From the NCBI RefSeq assembly GCF_016786215.1, contig NZ_JADOBG010000022.1:186001-250000 (forward strand): 64,000 bases of DNA. Direction: 5' to 3'. This DNA is from Legionella bononiensis (GTDB lineage Bacteria; Pseudomonadota; Gammaproteobacteria; Legionellales; Legionellaceae). Positions 18,078 to 27,498 of the stretch are shown one piece after another. The stretch's first letter is position 1, and the number at the start of each line of letters is the position of its first letter. The position numbers and the translations under genes are program-made. Under the pieces are notes generated by a model. That model saw nothing but the letters and a program-made list of their open reading frames with translations. It had not been told where the DNA came from and ran no database searches.

Positions 18078-19508
18078 TTAGCCTTTTATGCAGATAACCG
18101 GTACCAATCGGGCAACTTTGTTGGCCAGCCCAGACTGATGAGCGGAATCCACCACTTTATCAACATTTTTATAGGCGCCTGGAGCTTCCTCGGCTACTCC
18201 CCGAAATGAGCCGCTTCGAATATATATTCCCTGTTCAGCAAGCGTTTTGACTAATTCACTTCCACTCCATTGTTTCATCGCTTGATGGCGACTCATGGCA
18301 CGTCCGGCACCGTGACAGGCGGAGCTGAATGATTTGTGTTCGGAAGTCTTGGTACCTGTTAACACGTAGGATGCGGTTCCCATGCTTCCACCAATAATCA
18401 CCGGTTGTCCCACATGAGAAAATACATCGGGTAATTTGGGATGACCTGGCCCCAGTGCCCGTGTTGCTCCTTTCCGATGTACAAACACGCGTTGAGATTG
18501 TCCATTAATCTCATGGTACTCTTCTTTACACGTATTATGAGACACATCATAGATCAGATTTACTTTTATCCCTGGTAATACATCTTGAAAAACTTCGCGC
18601 ATAAAGTGTGTAATGATTTCACGATTAGCCAAGGCACAGTTTATTCCCGCCCGCATGGCACCTAAATAACTCTCCCCAATTCGTGAGTTGATGGGAGCAC
18701 AGGCCAGCTCTCTGTCAATAAGTCTAATCCCTTGCCGCTCAGAATTGATTAACATGGAGCGCAAATAATCCGTCCCAATCTGATGGCCTAAACCTCGTGA
18801 TCCGCAATGAATACTGACGACGACATCCCCCTCTGCCAAGCCCAAAGCAGCAGCTGATTTTTGACAATAAATCTGACTGACTTCCTGAAGTTCCAAATAA
18901 TGGTTTCCAGAGCCTAAAGTTCCCATTTCATTTTTTTGACGTTTTTTCGCCTGATCCGAAACATATTCAGGCATGGCGCCTTCCGTACAGCCATTATCTT
19001 CAATACGTTCTAAATCCGCTCGCTCACCATAGCCTTGTTTTATAGCCCATTTCGCACCGCCACGTAGCATATCATCCAATTGTTTTATCGTGAGATGAAT
19101 ACGGCTCCGACTGCCAACACCTGCCGGAATATGGGCATACAATGCATCGGCCAATTCTTCCTTGACTGGTTCCAAATCCGCTCTTTTTAAGCCAGTCGAT
19201 AAGAGCCGTACCCCGCAAGAAATATCAAAACCAACCCCGCCTGCGCAAACAACACCTCCTAGTTCGGGATCAAAAGCAGCAACCCCGCCTATGGGAAAAC
19301 CATATCCCCAGTGCGCATCAGGCATAGCATAAACACTTTGAACAATTCCAGGTAAGGTTGCTACATTGGAAAGCTGTTCATAAACCTTCATATCCATATC
19401 CACGATTAACTCTTCAGAAGCAAAAATAACAGCCGGCACCAACATGGGACCATGTCTGGGGATTTGCCATTCAAATTCATTAATTTTCTTTAAAAGGGTT
19501 AGGTCCAT
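18078..19508 (-). CDS. rtcB: RtcB 3'-phosphate RNA ligase
   Basis: The 476-residue protein joins RNA 2',3'-cyclic phosphate or 3'-phosphate ends to 5'-OH ends with GTP and Mn2+. Hallmarks are DAHWGYGFPIGGVAA, GGVGFDISCGVR (metal-binding Cys), GTLGSGNHYLEL, SIHCGSRGLGHQIG, VFVHRKGATRA and the guanylated His region ACHGAGRAMSRHQA. The length is full and no key motif is missing. In bacteria RtcB repairs cleaved tRNA and rRNA. The archease gene lies 39 bp upstream on the same strand, consistent with a shared transcript. The convergent neighbour is thpR. Confidence 0.95.
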   Translation of the reverse strand: MDLTLLKKINEFEWQIPRHGPMLVPAVIFASEELIVDMDMKVYEQLSNVATLPGIVQSVYAMPDAHWGYGFPIGGVAAFDPELGGVVCAGGVGFDISCGVRLLSTGLKRADLEPVKEELADALYAHIPAGVGSRSRIHLTIKQLDDMLRGGAKWAIKQGYGERADLERIEDNGCTEGAMPEYVSDQAKKRQKNEMGTLGSGNHYLELQEVSQIYCQKSAAALGLAEGDVVVSIHCGSRGLGHQIGTDYLRSMLINSERQGIRLIDRELACAPINSRIGESYLGAMRAGINCALANREIITHFMREVFQDVLPGIKVNLIYDVSHNTCKEEYHEINGQSQRVFVHRKGATRALGPGHPKLPDVFSHVGQPVIIGGSMGTASYVLTGTKTSEHKSFSSACHGAGRAMSRHQAMKQWSGSELVKTLAEQGIYIRSGSFRGVAEEAPGAYKNVDKVVDSAHQSGLANKVARLVPVICIKG

Positions 19509-19547
19509 TGGCTTTTTTCTCTAGATTAAATTAATTATTTAAATTAA

Positions 19548-20006
19548 TTAGACATCCACAATACATTGTGCTGTCCATACATCGTGATCATAAAAAACGT
19601 TCAGTTCAGTATAAGTTGCTCCTTTCACTTCAACTGCAGGGTGATGTCGCTCCCTGTCAACAACCTCCCCCTTAATAATAGCCTCTAATCCATGATTCTT
19701 AATGGTGACTTGAAATTCACAAAATAACATATTATGAATATCCATATAGTATATAACCGTGTTTAACCAATCTACGAAGAGGATTTCAATATCTGGAGCT
19801 TGGCACACCACATGAAAAATTGAATCGGGTTTGATTAGATGAGAATCCGTTATCACATGAGTTAAGGCTAGAGCGCCCATTTCAAAAGCATCTGCCAAAG
19901 TAGGCCCTATTCCTCTTACCCCAATGTCAGCATCGTGAGTAAAATGCTCCCATCTCTTTTTTACCGTCATAAAACCACCAGCCTCAGAAACAATCTTATG
20001 TATCAT
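19548..20006 (-). CDS. Archease, RtcB activator
   Basis: Archease helps guanylate RtcB so that it can turn over repeatedly. The protein shows WEHFTHDADIGVRGIGPTLADAFEMGALAL, the metal-binding HxADxG-type segment, and the conserved end FYDHDVWTAQCIVDV. The frame is open from 20015 (TTG). An ATG at 20006 overlaps the end of the DUF3175 gene by 11 bases, which suggests translational coupling; an ATG at 19970 has a GGTGG site and would give the usual length of about 140. It belongs in one operon with rtcB and the gene upstream. Confidence 0.85.
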   Translation of the reverse strand: MIHKIVSEAGGFMTVKKRWEHFTHDADIGVRGIGPTLADAFEMGALALTHVITDSHLIKPDSIFHVVCQAPDIEILFVDWLNTVIYYMDIHNMLFCEFQVTIKNHGLEAIIKGEVVDRERHHPAVEVKGATYTELNVFYDHDVWTAQCIVDV

Positions 20007-20274
20007 TCTTCGCAAGCGTGCTCAATTCCCTTTTCGCTTGATTGAGTAATTCTTTCCTTTCTGGAGATAAGTTCTTACCTGCACGATTTATATAAAAATT
20101 CAGCATAGACATGGCCGATTGATACACCGTTGCATTTCTACGAGTACTGTTCGATGCAGACTGTATTAATGATGCTGCAATTTTTTGAGGATCATTCCAG
20201 GTAAATACCCCCTTTTCCAGATTAAGAGCATGACTTTGTTCTGTAACCTTTTGTGACCATTTTGTATTGTTCAT
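19996..20274 (-). CDS. DUF3175 family protein
   Basis: This 92-residue protein matches DUF3175 from memory: KWSQKVTEQSHALNLEKGVF, then DPQKIAASLIQSA, SMLNFYINRAGKNLS and a helical end. The family is small, soluble and of unknown function. Here it overlaps the archease start, giving the order DUF3175-archease-rtcB on one strand. That context suggests, but does not prove, a link to RNA repair. Confidence 0.8.
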   Translation of the reverse strand: MNNTKWSQKVTEQSHALNLEKGVFTWNDPQKIAASLIQSASNSTRRNATVYQSAMSMLNFYINRAGKNLSPERKELLNQAKRELSTLAKNDT

Positions 20275-20544
20275 TTAAATTGCCATACTATAAATTTATC
20301 CGCTTGATTGTATGGGGTGTCCATCTGCTCGTTTGAGGTACTCTGACTTACTTTGATGTGTTCATATTTTTTTCATAATCACTAATCTATAATTGTAGTA
20401 TACATCACTGAAAATGAAATTTAGGTCGATTATCCAAAGGTTAAAAATAAGATTTCGCTCATTCAAATCAAATAGTCAGATTTTAAAATTTAAAGAATCA
20501 CTTCAAATTTTTGAAACTAACCTTTATCCAGGATGCTTTGAATT

Positions 20545-23367
20545 ATGACGAGGGAAACAAACCAACAGGCAGTCGAAGAGCAAGTTCTCTCAATTGTCCG
20601 TGAATTCATGACAGATCTTGGTGCTGAACGAGGACGTCAGGCCGTTACCCTTACAGCTTCTCTTGATAGAGACATTGGTATTGATAGTCTCGGAAAAGTC
20701 GAGCTCTTTCGCCGTATTGAAAAGGAATTTTCCTTACAACTTCCTGAACGTGCCCTGGTAGATGTTGAATCATTAACTGATCTGACTCAAGTAATCATTG
20801 AAAGTTCCCAAACCTTGTCAAAACACAAAGCAAAACACGTTACCGCCCCTCTAGAAATTACAAATATTGATTTAACTTCGGCTAAAACATTAACCGAAGT
20901 ACTGACTGCTTACGCCACAAAAGAAGCCAAAAGACCTCATCTTTTTTTACAAAATGAACAAGGTGAAGAAGAAATAATCTCGTACTCACAATTACTAAAT
21001 GAGGCGGATCATATTGCCCAAGGCTTAAATTATAAAGGAATAAAGCAAGGAGATACGGTTGCCATCATGCTTCCAACCAGCGCAGAATTTTTTTATGCAT
21101 TTTGTGGCGTGTTATTTTCTGGGGCTATACCCGTTCCAATTTATCCACCATTTCGTCCAGACCGCATTGAAGAATATGCAAAACGAGAAGCACGGATTTT
21201 ACATAATGCTGAAGTCAGAATATTAATTACCTTCTCGGAAGCAGCGCCACTCAGTAAGATTTTGGGTACTTTTGTACCCAGCCTTAAAGAAGTAACCACT
21301 ATTAACCAACTCAAAATGACTACCGGCTCTATGCCCATGTTGGATTTAGATCCACAAAGCCCGGTTTTAATTCAATACACTTCTGGCAGCACAGGAGATC
21401 CTAAAGGGGTTTTGATAAATCATAGCAACATGCTCTCGAATATTAGAGCAATAGGCAAAGCAATACCGGTTGAACCTACTGACGCTGTTGTTAGCTGGTT
21501 ACCTCTATATCATGATATGGGACTGATGAGCTGGCTTGGATCCATGTATTTTGGCGTTCCGATAACGATACTGTCACCTCTTACGTTTTTAACACGACCT
21601 GAGCGTTGGTTATGGGCACTGCATTATCACAGGGCGACTCTTTCAGGCGGTCCCAATTTTGCATATGAGTTATGCGTAAAAAAAATCAAACCAGAAGACA
21701 TTGAAGGACTGGATCTCAGTTCCTGGAGATTTGCATTTAATGGTGCAGAAGCCATAAATCCCAAAACTATGGAGAGCTTTAGTAAAAAATTCTCGCCATA
21801 TGGCTTTAATCTTGAATCTTTTGCACCTGTTTATGGATTAGCCGAAGCGACAGTAGGTCTAACCTTTCCACTGAAGAGGCGTAAACCTCTAATTGATAGA
21901 GTTCAACGTGACGTTTTTGAACAGACCAATAAAGCGGTTCCTGCATCACAAAACGAAAGAGCACTTGATTTTGTAGGCTGCGGTCTGCCATTAACAGATC
22001 ATGAAGTTCGTATTGTGGATGCAAATGACAATGAAATCGAAGAGCGTTCAGTTGGTTCTATTCAATTCAAAGGCCCCTCTGCAATGCAGGGCTATTTTAA
22101 TAACCTTCAAGCCACTCAAAAAGCATATCATCAAGGATGGTGGGATACCGGTGATTTGGGGTATCTGGCCGATAAGGAGCTGTTTATTACAGGTAGAAAA
22201 AAAGATCTCATCATCAAAGCGGGCCGGAATCTATATCCAGAAGAAATAGAAGAAATTGTGAATCTCATTCCCAATATTCGTAAAGGCTGCGTTATCGCTT
22301 TTGGAGTGAGCGATCAAAGCAGTGGAACAGAACAATTAATTGTAGTCGCAGAGACGAATGAACATAAAAAGGAAACTCAAATTGCTCTTCGTGCGGCAAT
22401 CATCGACAAGATGGCAATCGAATTAGGTATTGTACCGGATCACATTATTCTTGTTCCACCTAAAACTGTCCCTAAAACATCAAGTGGAAAATTGCAACGC
22501 TCAGCGTGTAAACAGGCATTTATTGAAGGAAACCTCGTCAAAAATAGAAGATCAGTACAATGGCAAATGGGCACGTTAGTATTGATGAGTGCCTGTAAAA
22601 AAATATATGATATGTTGTGCTTTTCAGGAAAATTGGTTTACACATTCTATCTAGGAATACTCTTCCTGCTGACTCTCTTTCCTGCCTGGCTTGTCGTGTT
22701 ACTGGCCTCTCATCGAATGGGCGCTCGAGTAACCCGTTGGGGAGCGAGATTGTGGTTCAGATTGGCAATGTGCCCTATCCGCATTGAAGGATCCAGTAAT
22801 TTAACGGATGATAAACCCAAGATATTTGTATCCAATCATGCTAGTTACACCGATGCATTGCTCTTGTTAGCTGTCCTGCCGCCTGGAGTTGTATTTACTG
22901 CTAAAAAGGAACTGCTGAACACGCCAATAATTCGAACGTTTATAAAAAATTTGCGGTATTTAACTGTAGATCGATTGGATTTTATGAAAAGCATAGAAAA
23001 TAAACACCAGATAGAACAAGTCATTCTGCAAAAAAATTCGGTTGTTATTTTTCCGGAAGGCACGTTTACTTACGCAACTGGATTGCGTCCCTTTAAATTA
23101 GGCGCCTTCACTCTGGCGGTTGAAACCCAGACTGACCTGTGCCCAATCGCAATTACAGGTACCCGTATCTTTTTACGAGATGGCAGCTATTTGCTCAAGC
23201 CTGTTCCTATTCGCGTTATAATTGGAAAGCCCATTACTCCTGAAGAAAACAGTTGGGAGGAAGTCATTCGTCTTCGCAATCAGGTTCGTATAGAGATTGT
23301 AAAGCATTGCGGCGAACCCAATATCGATTTGGTCGTCGCAGGAGTTGAACACGATTCAAATAAATAA
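20545..23367 (+). CDS. ACP + fatty-acyl-AMP ligase + PlsC acyltransferase fusion
   Basis: The 940-residue protein combines three activities. Residues 1-95 form an acyl-carrier domain with the phosphopantetheine Ser48 in IGIDSLGK. Residues about 110-670 are an adenylate-forming ligase of the FAAL type: YTSGSTGDPKGV, WLPLYHDMG, GWWDTGDLGYL and PKTSSGKLQRS. After two hydrophobic stretches (about 685-735) comes a PlsC-type acyltransferase with NHASYTD (HX4D) and FPEGTF. Predicted role: activate a fatty acid, load it on its own ACP and pass it to a membrane acceptor. No polyketide synthase lies nearby. The ATG at 20545 follows CAGGATGC. Confidence 0.85.
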   Translation: MTRETNQQAVEEQVLSIVREFMTDLGAERGRQAVTLTASLDRDIGIDSLGKVELFRRIEKEFSLQLPERALVDVESLTDLTQVIIESSQTLSKHKAKHVTAPLEITNIDLTSAKTLTEVLTAYATKEAKRPHLFLQNEQGEEEIISYSQLLNEADHIAQGLNYKGIKQGDTVAIMLPTSAEFFYAFCGVLFSGAIPVPIYPPFRPDRIEEYAKREARILHNAEVRILITFSEAAPLSKILGTFVPSLKEVTTINQLKMTTGSMPMLDLDPQSPVLIQYTSGSTGDPKGVLINHSNMLSNIRAIGKAIPVEPTDAVVSWLPLYHDMGLMSWLGSMYFGVPITILSPLTFLTRPERWLWALHYHRATLSGGPNFAYELCVKKIKPEDIEGLDLSSWRFAFNGAEAINPKTMESFSKKFSPYGFNLESFAPVYGLAEATVGLTFPLKRRKPLIDRVQRDVFEQTNKAVPASQNERALDFVGCGLPLTDHEVRIVDANDNEIEERSVGSIQFKGPSAMQGYFNNLQATQKAYHQGWWDTGDLGYLADKELFITGRKKDLIIKAGRNLYPEEIEEIVNLIPNIRKGCVIAFGVSDQSSGTEQLIVVAETNEHKKETQIALRAAIIDKMAIELGIVPDHIILVPPKTVPKTSSGKLQRSACKQAFIEGNLVKNRRSVQWQMGTLVLMSACKKIYDMLCFSGKLVYTFYLGILFLLTLFPAWLVVLLASHRMGARVTRWGARLWFRLAMCPIRIEGSSNLTDDKPKIFVSNHASYTDALLLLAVLPPGVVFTAKKELLNTPIIRTFIKNLRYLTVDRLDFMKSIENKHQIEQVILQKNSVVIFPEGTFTYATGLRPFKLGAFTLAVETQTDLCPIAITGTRIFLRDGSYLLKPVPIRVIIGKPITPEENSWEEVIRLRNQVRIEIVKHCGEPNIDLVVAGVEHDSNK

Positions 23368-23434
23368 GCGAACCCTGTTTAGTGAACCAACATTTCGATC
23401 GGCGTCTTTCAAGTCAGATCAATGAGTAAGAATT

Positions 23435-25039
23435 TTATTCTAAAGTAGGATTTGAACGTATAAAGGAACTGGCTTTGTCATATATTTCCATGAGTAAACC
23501 GTCTGTTTGAATTACACTTACTTCACCAGTGCCATCACTCAATAGATGAAGAATCGTTTTAGCGTCCTCAATTTTGTTTTTTCGATCAAATTTTGATTGG
23601 TTACTGAAAAAAGAATAGACCTGTCTAAAACCTGTAAAATTATCCTCATATTCGCGCATATAAATATAATCTTTTACAACTAAAATTAACTCTTCTTTAG
23701 TTGAGGCCTTTCTTAAATTGGCGTTGATCTCTTGTCGAGTAAGTGGTTTCTGTATGTTATGAGAATGAGCATCTCGAGCTATAGAGAAGATTGGGTCAAA
23801 TGCCTCATTAATATATTGACGAGCCAACTTTTTTGATTTAAACAGTATATCGCTTTCTCCAGAGCGAGAGGATTGTTTATCCATAAGAGAAGATCCCGTT
23901 AAAACATGAGACTCGTCGACTATCACAACTTTGGCGTGAATTGAATTTTCGCTCATGTTTTGAACCAAAGTACCATCAGGTTGGCAAGCCCAACGCAAAG
24001 ACAATTTCTCACGTACTTCACTCGTTGTAGCTTTGGACAAGAGATAGTTGATGCTGTCAACGTTGGTGCCACCAGCAAACGGTAATTTCTCTGCACTTTC
24101 TCCATGATACCGCCCAAGGAGCAATTCAACTTGAACTCCTCTCTTAGCGCAACGTAACAAGGCATTAAGAATGTCCTTGTCATTTAAATTATTTACCATG
24201 ATTTTGACGGAAGATTTTGAGCTATCTAATAAAGTGAGTAAAGCGCTTTTGTAGGGTGAACGATGACGAATAAAAGGACTTGCTGATGGGGTCTTACTCA
24301 ATAAAAGACTTCTTTTTCTATCATTTTTCTGGTCATTTTGCTGGTCATTGCGTTCAGGATGGGCATGAACCAGTTTTTCTTTCTTGCCAGAATGACCTAG
24401 CCGTACGGTGTCATTATTCCAAAGAGATACAAATTGACTACGAAAACCGCTAACGAGCCCAGCATCTTTACACACAGTAGCGACTTCTACCCAGTTTTGT
24501 TTATCGTCCATGGAATTGGCGAAGGTTGGGTCGCCCGTTAAAATAGCAGCGTCCTTGCCATCACATAATACCAATTTAGAGTGGCTGGAGTTAAAGGCTT
24601 TATGCTCATGAAATCCAACTTGAACCTCAAAATGCTCGCTATTTAGTTGAAGCAAGTAAGGAGTATCAATTGGAGATTTTCGACCATCACCTTGAATTAA
24701 TGAAGATAATCCGGTTTTTTTATTAATTATTATTTTAACCTTAATGGGTCTTTGCTCCCTATCCGCTTTAGCTTTCAAATCGGCGAGAGCATCAAGAATT
24801 TTCAAACCGGCAACCGAATCATTCTGAAACTTATAGAAACAAAGAAATACTTCCGAATTTGCGGATTTTATCAATTCAGAAATGTTTGAAAACATGGCGT
24901 TTCCGCGAACATACGGTCCACTGACAATCTCGGAAGTTTTTTTAGTGGAGTAAGAAAACTCCCCAACAAGCGGATTATCGCGTGCTTTCTCTCGCCGTAG
25001 AAGCTCATATATTTTACTTACTATGCTTTTATCAGGCAT
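23435..25039 (-). CDS. Phospholipase-D-like protein with two HKD motifs, candidate effector
   Basis: The 534-residue protein has two HxKxxxxD motifs: HSKLVLCDG (His153) and HAKVVIVDE (His368), each followed by the typical (L/I)TG(S/D) segment (ILTGDPTF, VLTGSSLM). This is the active-site pair of the PLD superfamily, which acts through a phosphohistidine intermediate. No signal peptide or membrane helix is visible, so it is not a Sec-exported toxin. Legionella has PLD-family Dot/Icm effectors such as LpdA that act on host phospholipids; whether this is that protein cannot be decided by eye. Cardiolipin-synthase or nuclease activity are alternatives. Confidence 0.7.
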   Translation of the reverse strand: MPDKSIVSKIYELLRREKARDNPLVGEFSYSTKKTSEIVSGPYVRGNAMFSNISELIKSANSEVFLCFYKFQNDSVAGLKILDALADLKAKADREQRPIKVKIIINKKTGLSSLIQGDGRKSPIDTPYLLQLNSEHFEVQVGFHEHKAFNSSHSKLVLCDGKDAAILTGDPTFANSMDDKQNWVEVATVCKDAGLVSGFRSQFVSLWNNDTVRLGHSGKKEKLVHAHPERNDQQNDQKNDRKRSLLLSKTPSASPFIRHRSPYKSALLTLLDSSKSSVKIMVNNLNDKDILNALLRCAKRGVQVELLLGRYHGESAEKLPFAGGTNVDSINYLLSKATTSEVREKLSLRWACQPDGTLVQNMSENSIHAKVVIVDESHVLTGSSLMDKQSSRSGESDILFKSKKLARQYINEAFDPIFSIARDAHSHNIQKPLTRQEINANLRKASTKEELILVVKDYIYMREYEDNFTGFRQVYSFFSNQSKFDRKNKIEDAKTILHLLSDGTGEVSVIQTDGLLMEIYDKASSFIRSNPTLE

Positions 25040-25065
25040 ATTATAACTCGACTCAATACGCTTGC

Positions 25066-25210
25066 GCCTAACTTCTCAATAAATCCTGAAATTTCGTCAT
25101 CCTGAACGAAGTGAAGGATCTCCAAATGCAGGCACAGCACCACTTCCAGGAGATCCTTCACTGCGTTCAGGATGACGTTTCCCGAGGCTATTGAGAAGTT
25201 ACGCTTGCGC
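25066..25210. repeat. MITE-like palindromic repeat element
   Basis: The segment has nested inverted repeats. The outer arms are CTTGCGCCTAACTTCTCAAT (from about 25061) and ATTGAGAAGTTACGCTTGCGC (to about 25210). The inner arms, 25095-25123 and 25149-25177, contain GTCATCCTGAACGAAGTGAA and its complement. Related copies lie at 30957-31060 and 47555-47712. It fills most of the 343-bp gap upstream of the PLD-like gene. No coding potential is seen. Confidence 0.75.
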
Positions 25211-25382
25211 TTGGCAAAAATACATCTCTTTGATTAAGTATAATACACAATAGCGAAAATATTTCTTATGCGGTGTTCTATTAAGGTTCCTGATGAACAA
25301 CAGTTATTAATTAACTGGATTAATATGAAGTAGATGCTTTATTGGATTAAAAAGGCCAGGAACCCGGACTTGATTGCCTAAC

Positions 25383-27347
25383 TCAGGTTAAAGGATTCTT
25401 GTACTGTTGCAAATAGGTACGCCCCAGATGATATGAAGCATAATCAGTGATGTGCCCTTCATCTTTAAATACAGGCACGCCATTAATATCGGCCTTACAC
25501 CGCCCATTGGGGCATAAAACCTTTTGAGGATCAATCAATACCAATTGAGGGTATTTCTGTTCCATTCTCGCAAAAAGTTCATCGAACCACTGCTGATCCT
25601 TTGGATTCAGATTAAATTCACATTGCTGGGGATAATACTGGCTTCTTCTTTTTATGTGCTCAAAAAAACATTCATGCGGATTTCTTTGCGTCGCTGCGAT
25701 GGATTTTATTAATACCGGTTTGGCGCCCGAGGCAACAATTACCTGCAAGGCCTCATCCAGAGCCTTCTCAATACGCTCTTGAGTCAAAGCATGGGAACGT
25801 TCGTCACCAACATGATTAATTATTTTATCCCCCAGATAGGCGTACCAATTCTCTCCAATAATGACGTAATTAAAATGATTCTCTCGAATCATAGAATAAT
25901 ACCGGGCTGTTTGATCATGACATACCTGATACACTCCATTTTTAATAAACATGTCGAACTGGTATATTCCTGGTAATGCGAGACAGGCTATTGTTGCATG
26001 AGCAAGAACAGACACATTGGCTTCCTGAGCAATGGTATCAAGAAATCGCCAATGATGATTTGAATAAGAATCACCGATTAAAAACCCCGTTTGCTTTCTG
26101 GAGTTTTTAGCGCCCAAAACACAATCTCGATTGATTTCAATATTTTTTTGTTGAAGACATCGAGCTCTTTGTTCACTGGAATATTGATTTAAAGTCTCAT
26201 AAACCATGGACGTTTCAGTAAATCGCTGAGGTAATCCTTCATTTATTTTGATTACATAATCACTGATATGAATTAAGCCAACGGGTAATGCGAACAGAAG
26301 CATTGCGCTGTATTTAAAGGGCGTTTTGTTTGCCCTGCCTGCAGGCTTTTCTATAAAGCGCCAGGAAAGATAAGCAACAATAAATACGATACAAAAAGCG
26401 GATAATAAAACCAAAGGGGTCTCTTCTATATTGAGATATCGAATCAAAACAAAGACGGGCCAGTGCCAAATATAGAGAGAATAAGAGAGCAATCCAATAA
26501 ATACTATTGGTCTTATAGAAAGAATCTGACTCCATACAGGTTTAGGCTCACAGTGCCCTGAAGCAATCACTATTCCAGTGGCAAGACACAATATAAAAGC
26601 ATAGCTATTGGGAAATCCCAAACTAATGTCCTGACGCATAGCTATATAGAATAGTGTGAGAATAGCCACAGTACTCACGACATTAATAACATATTTATTC
26701 AATGACCAACGATGCTGACTTAAGGCAACACAGGCACCAATTAAAAATTCAAATATACGACTCACCAATTGATAATAGGTTTTCATTGGCGCTTGTGATG
26801 AGTAATATAAGGATAAGACAAAAAATAATAACGTAAGAACATATACAGAACGAACTATCTGGCGTGGGCCACAAATTTTATGCAAAAGAAAAATGACCAT
26901 CGGGAGAATCAGATAACATTGCCATTCAATGGATAAGGACCAGGTATGCAACAAAGGTAATTGATTACTATCGGGTGAAAAGTAACCAGTAGTGACCTTT
27001 TCAAAAAATGAATTGGATAGAAAAACAGAGGTTTTACGCGCGCTTTTACCAAAGTTAATCAAATCATCCGGTAAATAAAACAGCAATGTCATCAGTAGAC
27101 TGACTGCAATCAAACAAATAAAAACGGGCTGTAAACGCCATAGCCTTCGATTATAAAATGAAATAAAAGAGAACTTGTTGTTTTGTAACGAATCATGAAT
27201 GATGCTGGTTATCAAAAAACCGGAAATCACAAAAAAAACATCCACGCCGACGAAACCAGAAGGAAACAGGCTCAGGCCACTATGAAAAAATAAAACAAAT
27301 ATAATGGCAATTGCCCTTAACCCATCTACATCTGGACGATATTTCAC
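25383..27347 (-). CDS. OafA-type O-acyltransferase with C-terminal SGNH domain
   Basis: The 654-residue membrane protein begins with YRPDVDGLRAIAIIFVLFFHSG and FPSGFVGVDVFFVISGFLIT, the hallmarks of acyltransferase family 3 (the His in the first helix is catalytic). About ten membrane helices span residues 8-375. The periplasmic C-terminal half is an SGNH esterase-like domain with GDSYSNHH and a late DxxH-like segment (DEGHITDYASYH). Such proteins acetylate LPS O-antigen or peptidoglycan. The carbohydrate target is not readable and no glycan cluster is adjacent. Confidence 0.88.
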   Translation of the reverse strand: MKYRPDVDGLRAIAIIFVLFFHSGLSLFPSGFVGVDVFFVISGFLITSIIHDSLQNNKFSFISFYNRRLWRLQPVFICLIAVSLLMTLLFYLPDDLINFGKSARKTSVFLSNSFFEKVTTGYFSPDSNQLPLLHTWSLSIEWQCYLILPMVIFLLHKICGPRQIVRSVYVLTLLFFVLSLYYSSQAPMKTYYQLVSRIFEFLIGACVALSQHRWSLNKYVINVVSTVAILTLFYIAMRQDISLGFPNSYAFILCLATGIVIASGHCEPKPVWSQILSIRPIVFIGLLSYSLYIWHWPVFVLIRYLNIEETPLVLLSAFCIVFIVAYLSWRFIEKPAGRANKTPFKYSAMLLFALPVGLIHISDYVIKINEGLPQRFTETSMVYETLNQYSSEQRARCLQQKNIEINRDCVLGAKNSRKQTGFLIGDSYSNHHWRFLDTIAQEANVSVLAHATIACLALPGIYQFDMFIKNGVYQVCHDQTARYYSMIRENHFNYVIIGENWYAYLGDKIINHVGDERSHALTQERIEKALDEALQVIVASGAKPVLIKSIAATQRNPHECFFEHIKRRSQYYPQQCEFNLNPKDQQWFDELFARMEQKYPQLVLIDPQKVLCPNGRCKADINGVPVFKDEGHITDYASYHLGRTYLQQYKNPLT

Positions 27348-27498
27348 TCGGAGTCTTCACTTATATTAATTACATGATTTATATCATAAATTGTTTTTTT
27401 TGAAGAGAATTTTCAACAAGGGTTTAATTTCCTGAATAGCCTTTCAGCATTTAAACTCTCTCACATCAATCAATTTATTTTTCATTGAAACACTCATT

